64,000 nucleotides of DNA from Hemicordylus capensis (Eukaryota; Chordata; Lepidosauria; Squamata; Cordylidae): contig NC_069657.1 of the NCBI RefSeq assembly GCF_027244095.1, forward strand, positions 147,432,857 to 147,496,856, in the 5' to 3' direction. The notes under the pieces are model-generated. The model was not told the DNA's origin. It searched no databases and worked only from the letters and a program-made list of their open reading frames with translations. Within the stretch, counting starts at the first letter, position 1. Every line of letters begins with the position of its first letter. The position numbers and the translations under genes are program-made. Shown piece after piece: positions 33,100 through 44,185 of the stretch.

Positions 33100-33523
33100 G
33101 GCCCAGCTCTTTGTCAATAATAAATTAATACAACTAACTGCAACAAGACTATGTACATGGGTATTCCCCTCCTCCCTTCCCCGGCACTGCCCCTCACTGT
33201 CCAACCCTCATCCCAGGATGGGGAGCAGGGCAGGGGGCAGGGGCAGGGGGCATCAAAAAGCTCATGGCCTTGACCATACCAGCTGGCATGTCCATCCCAC
33301 CACACACACACTCGCACTTGCACACTTGGACAATTACACAGCCCAGCCCAGGCGACCTGGGTGCCAACCCCCACCCTCCTCCCCTCCCTTCCTTGAGTCG
33401 CCCATTGAAACAGAATGCCAGGCACTGGTATGGGCGAGGGGCCCAGGGCCAGAGGACCCCTTTTCCCTGAGCTGGCTAATTCCAGCCAGACTGGAGTGAA
33501 CTGAGTCAAATCCTACCGCCATC

Positions 33524-33556
<33 letters not shown>

Positions 33557-34136
33557 GGCACTTGCACCCCCAAGGCAGCCCTTGGGGGTCTCAGTTTACA
33601 AAAGGACAAACCCCAGGAGAAGGACGAGGTCCATCATGTGGCAAGACCGCACAGGAACACCCCATGGTCCCTCCATCGATGGGCCAGTCCAGGAGTGGTG
33701 GGTGGGGAATCCTGGGCAGTTTCTTGTCACTTTCAGAGGAGGTGTGTGGCTGCAGGCAATTGGCTCTTTCCCTCCTGGCCACGCCAGCCAATATTCCCCC
33801 TTCCCCCAAGTCCTGCATTCCACAATCCTGGCCTGGGTGGGTTGCAACCAGGTCTCTCTTCAGCCCTTTGCCCCAAGCACCCACTCCTACTCTTCCCTTG
33901 CCCTCCATTTCAGAGTGGCTTAGTCAGAGTCCATGGAGCACTGGGGGAGAATTCCACAGATACTTGCAGCGTGAGAGATGCTGGACTACATCTGCATGTC
34001 CAGGCCAGGCCCGTGAATGCCAGTCGAGAGTCCTTGAAAGTCCTGATGATCACACTGGCGCTGAGCTACATCCACAGGCTGGAGTTTTGTGGCCAAGTGG
34101 GGGCAGCGTCCTTGTGTCCTGGTGGGAAGTGCTGGA
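33100..34136 (-). other. TMEM198: TMEM198 3' UTR (inferred extent)
   Basis: The GC-rich stretch downstream of the stop codon has no repeats except a (CA)n run (33524-33555). It ends in an abrupt AT-rich patch near 33113-33130. No minus-strand AATAAA is seen there, so the 3' end is a guess from composition. Open frames in this region have no recognisable protein. Confidence 0.45.
33524..33555. repeat. (CA)n microsatellite in the presumed TMEM198 3' UTR
   Basis: About 16 CA units (GT on the TMEM198 transcript). Confidence 0.95.
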
Positions 34137-34283
34137 CTATACCCGCATGGCAGGGCCGGAGCCCGTCGTCAGGGGCACGGTGGAGCCACAGTCATAGTCT
34201 ATGTCGATGGCAGCATGAGCATTGGCCAGGAGGCTGTTGAGAGAAGAGCCCGTCTGCCGCTCCCGGAAGCTCTGTATGTAGCT
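34137..34283 (-). CDS. TMEM198: TMEM198 exon 5 (last coding exon)
   Basis: The acceptor CTTGCAG precedes AGC TAC (phase 0). The exon codes 48 residues, [20 protein letters not shown] to [10 protein letters not shown], then TAG. The SYIQSFR-RQTGSSL block and the terminal hydrophobic dipeptide are as in the mammalian protein. Confidence 0.93.
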   Translation of the reverse strand, partial: SYIQSFRERQTGSSLNSLLANAHAAIDIDYDCGSTVPLTTGSGPAMRV

Positions 34284-37200
34284 CTGCAAGGAGGGGGGGA
34301 AACCGAAAATGAAGGTGCGGTCCCTGTTTCTAGCTGAACCTCTGCAACAGGGCAGGGTTGGTCTTGCCCAGGGTGTTCTGGGCAGGCCCAGGATCTTATT
34401 TCCTGCTCCCTCCTTAGAAGTGGCCAAGAGCCAGCTGTTGCCGCACATGCCACCCTCCGTTCTTAATGGGACTCCTTCCCCCTCCTAGGATTTTCTCCTT
34501 GCATACCTACTCGGAGATTCTGGCTCACATACAGCACAAAGCTCCATGCACGTTGCAACAGAACATGCATACGGTTGCGCAATAGCGTGAATGGAGCTGC
34601 ACAATAGATGGCCATTGGAAATCATGGCCGTCCATGGCACAATTTTTGCATTTGTGCAAAGAGTGCTATTGCACAACCACTCTCATGTTCCATTTCAGTG
34701 TGTGGGGGGCGTTGTGCTGCATGTGCAACACTCACAGCACTTCCTGGTGTGGCTTCTAGCTCTCCTAGAAACAACTGCCAGAGGGGCTTGCCCTGCCTGT
34801 GTGGTGACCTCAGCAGATCAGGAAACCTCAGGCTTCTGAGGGCAAGAATGTTCACTGCTGCCACACCAGGGCTTGCTGCAGCAGACGCATGAAGCGTGAA
34901 CAGCAAGTGCGCGTTCCTAAACATACATGTGTCAAGGTTCCAGATGGACAGTGCCTGTCCCCAAGTGTTAGGAACATGCGCCCGCTGTTCACAGACTATG
35001 TATTTGTCACAAAGGGGCACTACCAGAATGTTGAGTCACCTTGCAGGCAGCTTTGAACAGATCACAGTGCCTTAGTTCCCTATGCATCTGGGAACACACA
35101 CACACACACACACATGGGTAGTGGTGGGTGTCATAGCACAACACAGCACAGCACAACTTTCCCCTGGCTATTCGCACCTGTGAGTACCAAGGAAACAAAT
35201 TGGCACAGGCTTACTGGGCATAACTGGTTAAGCACACTCTCTCTTCATTAGCAACTAGTTCCACAAAGGCCGCATGGCAATACTATCGGTAGCAGAAAGA
35301 GATTCCTCTGTGACTGAAGACAACTTCCATAGAGATGGGGAGGACACATATCTCTACTTCCAGCTCCTATGTACAGGGAAGAAGACACTGGATACAATAG
35401 CTCTACTCATCTTTCCTCCCATATTTGTGATGCTCTGCCTTACTTGCCTAACACCGGTTCCTCTGGACACAACTATATTCAACTGGTGGCTATCCTGCAA
35501 TGCTGGAGTCCCACTGCTTTCTGTGTTTTGTCCTTTCTCTATGGGGACATCATACAGGGAGCCTGTGTGAATGGGTGGGGAAAGAGACAATGTCTGTAGA
35601 GGCAAGAAATACTTCCATCATACACTGATGGGCTATTGAGCTAGGGAAGCCATAGGTACAGGGCTGGCTCTCAAGACAGGAGGACCTTATTGACAATTCA
35701 AAGAGAAAGGAGGCTCAGTGGGGTCGTGTAAATAAACAGCAATGTTAAGATGAAAAGAATGGGGGTGTCAGGATCTGCCCCAACTCCACTTCTGGGGAAT
35801 CCTCAGAGGAGGAGGACCCTGGCATGGCCCAAGGGAAATCTTTAGTGGAGGACTCTGACATGATCCCTGAAGAGCCCCAGAATGGGGAAGACCCCAGCTT
35901 AAGGAGGACCCCAACAGAACTTCCGAGGAAGACCCTAGCACAGCCCCCACGAAGACCCAGACTGAGGAGGACTCCAACAGAGCCCCAGCTGTAGTGCCTA
36001 ACGAGCTGGAGCCCAGCTGGAACCCTTTATAAACTCCTAGAGTTTCAAGATGGCTGCTGGTGCAACAGCTGTGCTTGCTGTAGTCCCCAGCTCCCTAACA
36101 CCAGTCCCCTGAACCCAGTTCCAAGCTGAACTACCCACCAGTCTCTTTCCCCTTGAACAAGCCTCAGTATTGGACAGCCTTGAAATCTAGCCTCAGTATC
36201 GCCCTGCCTTCAACCGAGCCTGACCACCTACCAACCTAGCTGCATTTGCTCCCGCCTGGTGAGTGGGTGCCATTTGCGTGGTCAGCAACACCATGCTGAC
36301 CATGCAAATGTTACCTGTGCATGTGCGGATGCCATGTGCATGCGGATGCCAGCTGGGGGTTGTTGGGAAGTGCGCCGCCTCAGCAGGAAGCTGCATGGGG
36401 TGGTGGAGAACAGGTTAGGACCTGTTCTCCTTTTTCTTAAAGTTCCCGGACTCTATTCCCAAAAAGTACTCGGACCACAATGCGCGCACATCCCTACACC
36501 ATACCCCCATGTAGGAGAGCACGAATATCCACTCACTGGGGAAAGCACATCCCCATCAAATCGACGCACAGGGTTAGGTTTGCGGCGGTAGGCAGGCTCT
36601 GGTGGGTGGGCCTTGTGCTGTGGGTGAGGGTGAGGATGCGGCCGCCTCTTCTTCTTTTTCTCCTTGCGCTCTTCCCGTTGCTTAATCCGCATCAGCTGAA
36701 CACGGCGCTGCTGGCGGCTGATAATCACTGTAGAGGGAAGGAGGAGAGGGGTGGGGTGAGAAGCCCAGCCTGACCGTTGACTCCAAGTGCCTTCTAGCAG
36801 ATGACACTTCGGGATCTTTGACTGCGAGATGAAGTGGAGAGCAACACTAGTGTTGAGATTTCCCCACAAAATCAGGTCAGTTTGGGCTGGCAGAGCTATC
36901 ACAAAGTATTAGGTGGGGTGGCTGTGGAATGCATCCCTATCAGTGTTCCCTCTAACAGGGATTCCCAGATATTGTTGACTACAATCCCCAAGCAAAAGCC
37001 ATTGATGCTGGAGATTCTGGGGAGAATCCCAGTTGTAGTCAACAACATCTGGGAATCCCTGTTAGAGGGAACACTGCCATTAGAGAAGTGAAGAGCCAGG
37101 CATATGGCCTGACAGCCTTCTTCCCTTCTGTGTATTTAACACCAGCACGCATGCATCCACATTCATTGCCTCAGGAGATGGCCTCCTCTCCCTGCAGCAA

Positions 37201-40200
37201 GAGGTTAAGCATGGATGGGCAGAAGGCGGCTCTGTTGTCTCCACAGAAGGAATTGCCTCAGAACATAAGAACAGCCCAGCTGGATCAGGCCTGAGGCCTA
37301 CCCAGCATCCTGTTTCACACAGTGGCCCACCAGATGCCTCTGAGAAGCCCACAGGCAAGAGGTATGTGCATGCCCTCTCTCCTGTTGTTGTTGCTCCCCT
37401 GCAACTGATATTTAAAAGCATCTTGCCTCTGAGGCTGGAGGTAGCCTATAGCCACCGGACTAGATAAGAATATAATAGCCTCCTAACCAATCTTTGGCTA
37501 TTATTGGGAAAGTTGTCCCAATGCTTTCAAAAACCCAACCATTTGTTGCAAGCATGCATGTAAAACTCTGCTGAGGCAGGGGGAAAGCAGAATTGATTTC
37601 GGAGATTTGGAGCAGGGCAATGATGGGCAGAGAGAGTTAAGCACTCCCAACTCCTTTTCTGCTATCATTCACTCCCGTCTAAAGCAGATTTTAAAAGAGG
37701 CTTGTGGTCTGGGCCATAAGTCTGGGCCTCAAAGTTTTAATGGATTAATCACAGCAATTAATTAACTAAAGTTCTAATCACACATTGAAATTTGTTTGCA
37801 GTTGATTAATGGGGACTTGTGTGCCTGTACCTTCCTCCCTCTGCCAAATGTGATGAAAAAGAAATGTGCAGCACCATCTTATGCATGTTTTCTCAGAAAT
37901 AAGTTCCAATGTGCTCAACAATGAGACTCATTCCCAGGTAAGCATGCACAGAATTGCAGCCTTAAAGATGGCTTTTTTCTCCAGTTTGCAACCATACATA
38001 GCACACAGTTTGCTTTTCAGGGTGAAGCCATTATGGCTTTCCTTCCAGCAATAAGACCCACAGGCAACTGAAGTTGGCAGTATTCAGCTGAAATTAATGC
38101 ATCTTTTAAATTTTTCACAGTATGGATGGCCTTGAACTTGTCATGCAGCCTTCAGGGACAGATTCTCTGGGATCACGGTTGGCTTCCGAGGGAAAACAAG
38201 ACTGACAAAAAAAGAGCAGCCCCTCCCTTGGAGCATGTGCTGCATGTGTGCTTCCTTAGTCTGGATGTTGGCGACTAAAGAAAGCCTTTCTTTTAAACAG
38301 AACAGTAGTTTCTTAAATTGTAAGTTATAACATATTTAGAAGGAAATACTTTTTCATTCAGGATGCTCCAAAAGGTATCTTCACTGAGGCAAAAATATGT
38401 AAATGCATCTCAAAGTAAATTATTAATCTTTTCATCATTTGAATTTGAAAGAGAGAAACCACCATAACCAGCTCCTATCTCCTTATGGCTCTGGGGGGAA
38501 ACTCCTAGAAGTTTGAAATCATGCTTACTGTAGTAGGAAGCTCAATGAGAGAGGAGAGTGGCTGATGTACTTCACATGTCATGTGTGTGTGGCAATGTAA
38601 CGTTTGTGTACTTGCGCAAGAGCAAAAATGACACAAATGGAGTTGTGTGACAGTACGGCCATTATTTCCACTGGCCATACTGTCACACAACTCCATCTGT
38701 GCCATTTCTGTGCAAGAGCACAGTTGTACAACTGTGTGAACACTACATGGCAATGCAGATGTAATGTTGCACAGTATGTCAGTCAGCACCTGTAATATAA
38801 GGGAGCTCAGCTGAGGAAAAATTGCCTCTGGATACCCCAAATGTCTTCACAGAAAGATTCAGTTAAATGCACAGCTCCAGAGGTCAGCAGAAAAGCTGGC
38901 AACCCTACTTTATCTGGAAAACAGGCATGACCATATCAGCAAACACAGTGCTGGACACTCTCTGCAGAACATCCTGCGTGCTCAAGCTACAGATTGCATA
39001 GATACACCTATACATACTGAATGGAATTTTGTACCCAGCATAGACCCGGTTCAGATGATCTAAACCAGGGATTCTCAACATTGGGTCCCCAGATGTTATT
39101 GGACTTCAACTCCCATAATCCCTAACCAAAGGCAACTGGGGCTGGGGATTATGGGAGTTGAAGTCCAATAGCATCTGGGGACCCAACGTTGAGAATCCCT
39201 GATCTAAACTATCACTGGTTCAGTTGGGAATGCAAGCCGAATGAGCACTGAGCCTACACTTTCCTCCTTCCCTTATGTCATTACATCCTCCCCACCATAA
39301 TGCAAGCACGCTGACTTGTTGGACCACAGCTCCGTGTATGTCATTTGAACCCAGGAGCTAAGGTTTAATTGTGGCTTACAAACCAGTATATGAAACACAG
39401 GAGATATTGGTCCTTATGAGATTCCTCTGTTAGACGGGAGGGAAAAGCGAGGGAGGAAGTTGGATGTAACTCCACAGGACTGGACAGGTAACTGGATTGT
39501 ACCCAGCAATGGGAGGAAACCTCAGTGAGGCTGATCCCACCTGGCTGCTCTTCTGCTTGCTTCCAACCCCCTTTCCAATCTACCCACCTGTGCCCCACTC
39601 ACCTTCAGTGTGCGAGTATCCCTCCGCCGTGACTTTCCACTGCACAAGGATGCCCAACAATGCCAGGACCGGCCAAGTGCCCAGGATGACCCAGCTGTAC
39701 CAGCAGATGGGCCGGGCAGGTGCCACCTTGACCCGCTCATAGACATACTGCAGCAGCAGGAAGAGCTCCACAAAGTAGTCGGCGGTGGCAGTCATGACGG
39801 CGCTGCCGAAGACGGCGGTGGAGAGCGTGGTGAAGAGGCGCTGCCACTGCAGGGTAAGCACAGCGCACAGCATGCCCACACCCAGCAGCAGGCCGATGGG
39901 GACCCAGACGGTGCGCGGGTGGTAGAACTGCTCCATCACCACCAACGTGGCCACCGCCAGCAGCAGCCCCAGCAGCAGCCCCACCATGAAGAGCCCGACG
40001 CTGCGCACCAGCATGGTGACCAGCCCGCAGAGCACCCCGATGCCCAGCCCGATGCCCACAGAGGCCTCCACGCTCAGCTGAGTGTCCAGCACCCGCTCCT
40101 TGTAGCACAGCATGAAGATGATCACGGAGCCAAACATCAGCCCCGTCAGGAACATCACTGCCTTGAAGCAACGGTAGCCTGAGGAGAGGAGGGAGCCGAG

Positions 40201-42219
40201 GTCAAGTCATGCTTGGGAGGGCCACGGGAGCACAGGCCAGGACTGACTACCTATCTCTTTGCAGTAGCAGAGGCCACAGAGCCGCAGCCCTCTTCCACTG
40301 GGCTGCCTGCTAGGAAGACCTCGGATCTGATTTCCGGGGCTTGGAAAGGAAACCTGTCCAATGTCCTAACACGCTCCTCGGAGAGATGCTGCTCCAAAGG
40401 CGGATCTAGTAGGCTTGCGCAAAGCTTTGGCTAAAGCTGTCCTTCTCCGCACAGTCCTTCTGGCACAAAGCGGAGGCGAATGCTCCCACCAGTCGCCTCG
40501 GCGCAGTCCTGCACTTTGCCCAGCACTGGTGGGGCTCTGCAACAACAAACAGGGTCTCATGAAGCCCCAGCAAAGTCTGCAACGGTGCTGGGAATGGAAG
40601 TGCCCTCTTTCCCGGTGCTTTGAAGAGGTCCATGCTTGTACCTACAGCACAGAGCGCTGGCAAGCATAGTCCTTCCAAAAGCACTGGGAAGGACCCAGGC
40701 TGCTGGGGCTCAAGGGGACTCAGTTGGTCTTAACGGAGCCCCACTGCCACTGGGGAAAGGGCGGCATGGTGCAGAGGTGACTGGTAGGAACGGTTGTCTC
40801 CATGTGGTGCCAGAACGGTTGTGTGGAGTATTCGACTTTGGCCACAGCTTCCCACAGGCCTAGTATCTAATGGAGGACAGAGAATCCTCATCGACAGGAC
40901 TTCAAGGGGAACGTCCTTTTCCCTGCACTCTTGAGCTGGGCTCTGCAACATATAAAAAGAAGCGAAGTGTCCCAAAGGAAGCCACCTAATATTTCTGCTG
41001 AGACATTGCTCTGTTTAGGCTAGGAACTCAGCCTTGCCAGTGTGGTATAGTTGTTAAGAGTGTTGGATGAGGACTGGGGAGACCCGAGTTCAAATCCCTG
41101 TTCAGCCATGAAACTCACTGGGTGACTCTCAGTCAGTGTAGGGATAGGAAGGTAGGAACATAGGAAGCTGCCATATACTGAGTCAGACCATAGGTCCATC
41201 TAGCTCAGTATTGTCTTCACAGCGGCTTCTCCAAGGTTTCAGGCAGGAATCTCTCTCAGCCCTATCTTGGAAAAGCCAGGGAGGAAACTTGAAACCTTCT
41301 GCTCTTCCCAGAGCGACTCCACCGAGGGGAATATCTTACAGTGCTCACACTTCTGGTCTCCCATTCATATGCAACCAGGGCAGACTCTGCTTAGCTAAGG
41401 GGGCAAGACATGCTTGTGACCACAAGACCAGCTCTCCTCTTAAAACATAACCATGTACACCCTCTGGGTTCCTTAGAGAAAGAGCAGGATATAAATGTAA
41501 AAATAAAATAAAATGCAGTTTGCAAAGCCTGTGACGGTCCCCGTTAGCCATGTGGACTAGCAAGGACCTGCACAGGCAGAAGCACCCCGTCAGGCGTGTA
41601 CTGCAGGATCAGAAGCACAGAAACAGTTTTCTGCTGCTAGAACTGCCTGGAAATGCATTCAGCTTGACACTGAGAGAGGACGAAAACAGCAAGCTAGTGA
41701 AAGGCCATCCAAACGGGGAGCCAGCCTTCTCCATCTCCCTTGCAGCCTGATCCTAAACATATTGATTCAGAAATAAGTCCCCCCTGAGTTTAGTATATGC
41801 CTTCCTAAGGATGTTTAAAACCCAACCCCAGTGGGAGACTGCCAAGAGTATGTTGTCAGCCTGGGTTGCATTCTGTTGTTGCTGCAGACACACTGCGGCC
41901 CATGGCTAGCGGAGAATGGAAAGGGCACCATGGGGCCTAGTAAGGGCCAGATTCAGAGCACGGATCCCCTCCCCCAAATCTGCACCCCAACTGTTCTCTG
42001 CGCACCTAAAATGGCCTGTGGATACCCTCCCCGCCCCGACAGCTTCGCTTGCTCACCAAAGAAGCAGTAGATGATCCCAAAGAGGCAACACATGGCACAC
42101 ACCACGGAGGGCACCACCTGGTAGCGCCGCTCAATCTCCTGCTCACAGCTGTGTGTCCGGTCCTGGCCTGGTACATGCGGGAGCAGCGGAAAGCGCAGGG
42201 TCTGTACAGTTGACGTCAT
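34137..42219 (-). CDS. TMEM198: Transmembrane protein 198, complete coding region (4 exons)
   Basis: TMEM198 is a multi-pass membrane protein reported to bind LRP6 and promote its phosphorylation in Wnt signalling. The four coding exons are 42057-42219, 39603-40178, 36537-36727 and 34137-34283. Together they make 1,077 nt, 358 residues, next to 360 in human. The protein begins [14 protein letters not shown]. Several hydrophobic segments follow (residues about 36-240, for example [20 protein letters not shown]). Then comes a basic cytoplasmic tail (RKEKKKKRR) and the conserved end [15 protein letters not shown]. All splice phases agree. Nothing appears broken. It converges on OBSL1 and diverges from CHPF, the mammalian arrangement. 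Confidence 0.95.
34560..34690. repeat. Fold-back repeat
   Basis: GGTTGCGCAATAGC on the left pairs with GCTATTGCACAACC on the right. GAACATG and CATGTTC lie just outside, and ATGGCCATTGG / CATGGCCGTCCATGG form the centre. It resembles the copy at 38620-38725 (same GTGCAA...TTGCAC style ends), so it is likely one family. Confidence 0.6.
35766..36240 (+). other. Possible LTR-type remnant (fossil), family uncertain
   Basis: It begins TGTCAGGATC, similar to the start of the solo LTR at 12972. It has GA-rich degenerate tandem units (GAGGAGGACCC-like) and a TATA-like CTTTATAAACTCC at about 36026. No clear right end or target duplication was found. It could instead be an unrelated promoter-bearing repeat. 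Confidence 0.3.
36537..36727 (-). CDS. TMEM198: TMEM198 exon 4
   Basis: This 191-nt exon starts in phase 1 (acceptor CTCTACAG) and ends in phase 0 (CCCCA|GTGAGT). It codes [20 protein letters not shown], a Lys/Arg stretch, a His-Pro repeat (HPHPHPQHK) and DGDVLSP. It forms the cytoplasmic tail after the last membrane segment. Confidence 0.92.
36941..37076. mobile_element. hAT-like MITE (136 bp)
   Basis: The ends CAGTGTTCCCTCTAACAGGG and CCCTGTTAGAGGGAACACTG are perfect 20-bp inverted repeats. The length is identical to 24548-24683, whose ends are related. An 8-bp target duplication is not evident in the flanks, unlike most copies here. Confidence 0.8.
37262..37470 (-). mobile_element. CR1 LINE 3' end
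   Basis: AGAACAGCCCAGCTGGATCA ... CATCCTGTTTCACACAGTGG ... CCTCTGAGAAGCCCACAGGC matches the 3' end of the CR1 copies at 7775 and 57843 (reverse). It is strongly 5' truncated. Confidence 0.85.
37880..37965. repeat. Short palindromic repeat family copy
   Basis: ATGCATGTTTTCTCAGAAAT ... CATTCCCAGGTAAGCATGCA, then GAATTGCAGCC, corresponds to the unit described at 8531-8600. Confidence 0.55.
38620..38725. repeat. Fold-back repeat with ~36-bp arms
   Basis: The left arm ending ATGGAGTTGTGTGACAGTAC pairs with the right arm beginning ATACTGTCACACAACTCCAT. A GGCCATTATTTCCACTGGCC-type loop region lies around 38658-38677. Mismatches are few (about three per arm). Confidence 0.75.
39066..39201. mobile_element. 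Palindromic hAT-like MITE (136 bp)
   Basis: It starts CAGGGATTCTCAACATTGGG and ends GTTGAGAATCCCTG. The halves are reverse complements with a short GG/CC-rich centre. A perfect 8-bp duplication ATCTAAAC lies at 39058-39065 and 39202-39209. It has the same family and length as 19779-19914. Confidence 0.92.
39603..40178 (-). CDS. TMEM198: TMEM198 exon 3 (main membrane exon)
   Basis: This 576-nt 1-1 exon lies between acceptor CTCAG and donor GAAG|GTGAGT. It codes [18 protein letters not shown] to [10 protein letters not shown]. Most of the hydrophobic segments lie here, including [20 protein letters not shown] and [22 protein letters not shown] content is high at third positions, and the opposite strand therefore looks open too. 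Confidence 0.95.
41035..41515 (+). mobile_element. tRNA-derived SINE, interrupted
   Basis: The head CCAGTGTGGTATAGTTGTTA (A box) and B-box-type GAGTTCAAATCCC lie at 41035-41100. The 3' part with GGGTTCCTTAGAGAAAGAGC and ATATAAATGTAAAAATAAAA resumes at 41440-41515. It is the same family as 45260-45499. Confidence 0.82.
41156..41437 (-). mobile_element. 5S rRNA-derived SINE nested in another SINE
   Basis: It runs GGAACATAGGAAGCTGCCAT to ACCACAAGACCAGCTCTCC on the + strand, the reverse complement of the family. It is slightly shortened around 41220, where CAGACTGGCAGT is missing. Confidence 0.85.
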
Positions 42220-42307
42220 GGCTCTGCAGGCTCACGGAGGCGACGTCAGGCTCCCCACTCCCTCCCCACCGCCTGTGGGGGATGCTGCCTCATGGCGTGG
42301 CTTCCAT
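42057..42307 (-). CDS. TMEM198: TMEM198 exon 2: 5' UTR end and start codon
   Basis: A strong acceptor (long TCC pyrimidine tract, CAACAG) opens the exon at 42307. The start ATG is at 42219-42217 and the exon ends TTTG|GTGAGC, phase 1. It codes 54 whole residues, [18 protein letters not shown] to YCFF, ending in the first membrane segment. The ATG is chosen because it matches the human start (MTGTVETLRF). Two short upstream reading frames lie in the leader. Confidence 0.9.
42244..42307 (-). promoter_or_regulatory. TMEM198: Two upstream ORFs in the TMEM198 leader
   Basis: Right after the acceptor the leader reads ATGGAAGCCACGCCATGA (five codons, MEATP). Overlapping its stop, a second ATG opens a 15-codon frame (MRQHPPQAVGREWGA) that ends about 25 bases before the main start. 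Both are closed before the TMEM198 ATG, so re-initiation is required or leaky scanning must occur. This holds only if the inferred acceptor is used. Confidence 0.6.
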
Positions 42308-43488
42308 CTGTTGAAAGAGGAGGAGGAGGAGGAAGGCAAGAAAGGTGAGACCCAGGCTTCTCTGAGGCCCAGCCAGAGACCAACCAGCAACACAACCTGC
42401 CCGTGTGGACATCTGACTGTGATGGCCAAATCAACACAATCTCAAACAAACAAACAAACAAAAACAACCCATGCCTACCAGCAAGAAGTTAAGGCAGAAC
42501 CCTCTCTAAATCCTGCAGGACTATTCCACTGAGACAGGAGCAAATGCCTCCCCTTTTTCTGGAGGGGACTGTGAAGAAGCTTAAAGTAACAATGAGGATC
42601 AAATGTGTGGCAAGATCAGAGACAGGAACGCCCACCAACTCCCTGGGCCTGGGCCAAGTCCAACCAGAAATCATCACTGACAGGAAGAAGCTGTTTTGAG
42701 CTTTGGCGATATATTAAAGGGGCAGAACAGCTCAGGCACCCGACTGGTGTCTCTACCCACACCAGCCCCTACTACGGGATTTCTTGGATGGTCTTAAAGA
42801 CTCCCACTGATATTTCTCCACCTCTGTCTCTACAGTAAGAATCTCACCAAGTCAGCCCAGCCTGTCGGGCGTGGGTGGTGGTGGGGGGAAGAGCATATTC
42901 CATGACGGAATGGATTCAGAGCAATCCTGAGAGAGAAAGGCGCTGAGCAGGGATGGGACATCAACTTTCCAAAATGGGGGGAAATGTGGCTATAAAGAGA
43001 ATCGCCACATATGGTCTCCATGGCAACTGAGGGAAGAACAGATGATACTTTAAACAACACACACCCCCACCTCCACCCCCCTCCCCAGTTTCTAGCTGCA
43101 AGAACCAGTGGGGTTGGGGAGTGAGTCACTGAAGGGGGATGTAGCAGTTTGGGAAAGCATCTGTCAGAGACTGTTTCATTAACCCTATGTGGGTATGCCT
43201 GCCTAGCTACCTGAGCCCAGCCATTCGGGCAAAGAAAGGCAGGCAGGCAGGCAGGGATAGACTGTTTACTGCTCAAAGCCCAATTAACAAAAAAGAGCAC
43301 CTGGATCCTGCTCTAGACGAAAGCATGTGACATGCTTTCCCCCCTCTCTCCCCCTGAATTTTCTTGGCTCTGGTGGACTCCAGGCAGGAAGGCGCAACAG
43401 AAGAGCCTTTGTGTTAACTCTTCCCTGCTCACACATGATCAGATTGTCATGCAGGATACAAGATCAAGTAGCAGGCAACACCACACCG

Positions 43489-43520
43489 CCCGCGCGCGCG
43501 CACGCACGCACACACACACT
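43489..43520. repeat. (CG)n(CA)n dinucleotide run
   Basis: Alternating CGCGCG passing into CACACA, a purine-pyrimidine alternation that can adopt Z-DNA. Confidence 0.9.
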
Positions 43521-44004
43521 CCAGCAGCCTGCAAGTGAAAGGACAGCTCTAATGAACTGGCCCATCTGGGGCTGCAGGGATGTTTCTGGAACACCCTCCC
43601 AGACAGGCAGTCCACACACAACATGGAGGAATCTCTCTTGCAGAGTCTGGCACACTAGCACAGGGAGGGGCCTTGGAGGGGTCCTGAAAAGGGTGTGGCT
43701 GGAGGGAGACTTCACCCTAACCCCCTCACTGCCCAGGCAGGAACAGATCAGGAGCCCGGGAAATCTCTCCTCTCTCTCTCCCTTCCCCCTCCCCTTCTGC
43801 CAATGAACACCCATACTGAAAGCATGCCCTCTGCTCATTGGTGCACTTTCTGTTGCTAAGGGAGGTAAGGCATTTTCTGATTGGCTGGTGAGAAATGACC
43901 AAATGACTGCCTTCTTCTTGACTGTTATCTTTTTGCTTTGTTTCAACAACTCGGCTTCTTCCACAAACACTCGCTGCCCCCCATTCCCCCACCCCCATTG
44001 CAAT

Positions 44005-44185
44005 CAGTGGTGGTACCAAAAATCTTTTGAGGTGGGACACAGAAGGGGCAAAGTGCATTTATGGGTGGACAAGTTGAGTCCCACATATTCGATTTCTGAA
44101 ACAGAAATGGGGGGGGGAGGCACGTGTGTGTGGGGAGGGGGTGTTGATTGCTCCCCATGCCCCACCCGCCCCAGAGCCACCCTTG
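44005..44185. mobile_element. hAT-like element (181 bp)
   Basis: The ends are CAGTGGTGGTACC and GAGCCACCCTTG, imperfectly inverted. The flanks ATTGCAAT (43997-44004) and CTTGCAAT (44186-44193) match at seven of eight bases. A G-rich centre is near 44110-44140. Confidence 0.65.

Larger units (their letters stand above)
34284..36536 (-). other. TMEM198: TMEM198 intron with fold-back repeat and LTR-like stretch
   Basis: Intron of 2.25 kb. It contains a fold-back repeat (34560-34690), a (CA)n run near 35096-35114 and a repetitive TATA-bearing stretch (35766-36240). The remainder has no identified feature. Confidence 0.7.
36728..39602 (-). other. TMEM198: TMEM198 intron, 2.9 kb
   Basis: It holds hAT-like MITEs (36941-37076, 39066-39201), a CR1 3' fragment (37262-37470), a copy of the short palindromic repeat (37880-37965) and a fold-back repeat (38620-38725). 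The rest is plain AT-rich intron. Confidence 0.75.
40179..42056 (-). other. TMEM198: TMEM198 intron with nested SINEs
   Basis: Intron of 1.9 kb. The only recognisable content is a tRNA-derived SINE (41035-41515) interrupted by a 5S-SINE (41156-41437), and a copy of the short palindromic repeat near 41745-41800. Confidence 0.75.

Noticed and set aside
34487-38780. Extra TMEM198 or OBSL1 exons in the TMEM198 introns
   Set aside because: No frame with matching phase and sites. The four coding exons already give a full-length protein of the expected size.
39610-40182. 190-codon + strand frame
   Set aside because: It is the antisense of TMEM198 exon 3, open because of GC-rich third positions; it is Gln/His-rich without a domain.
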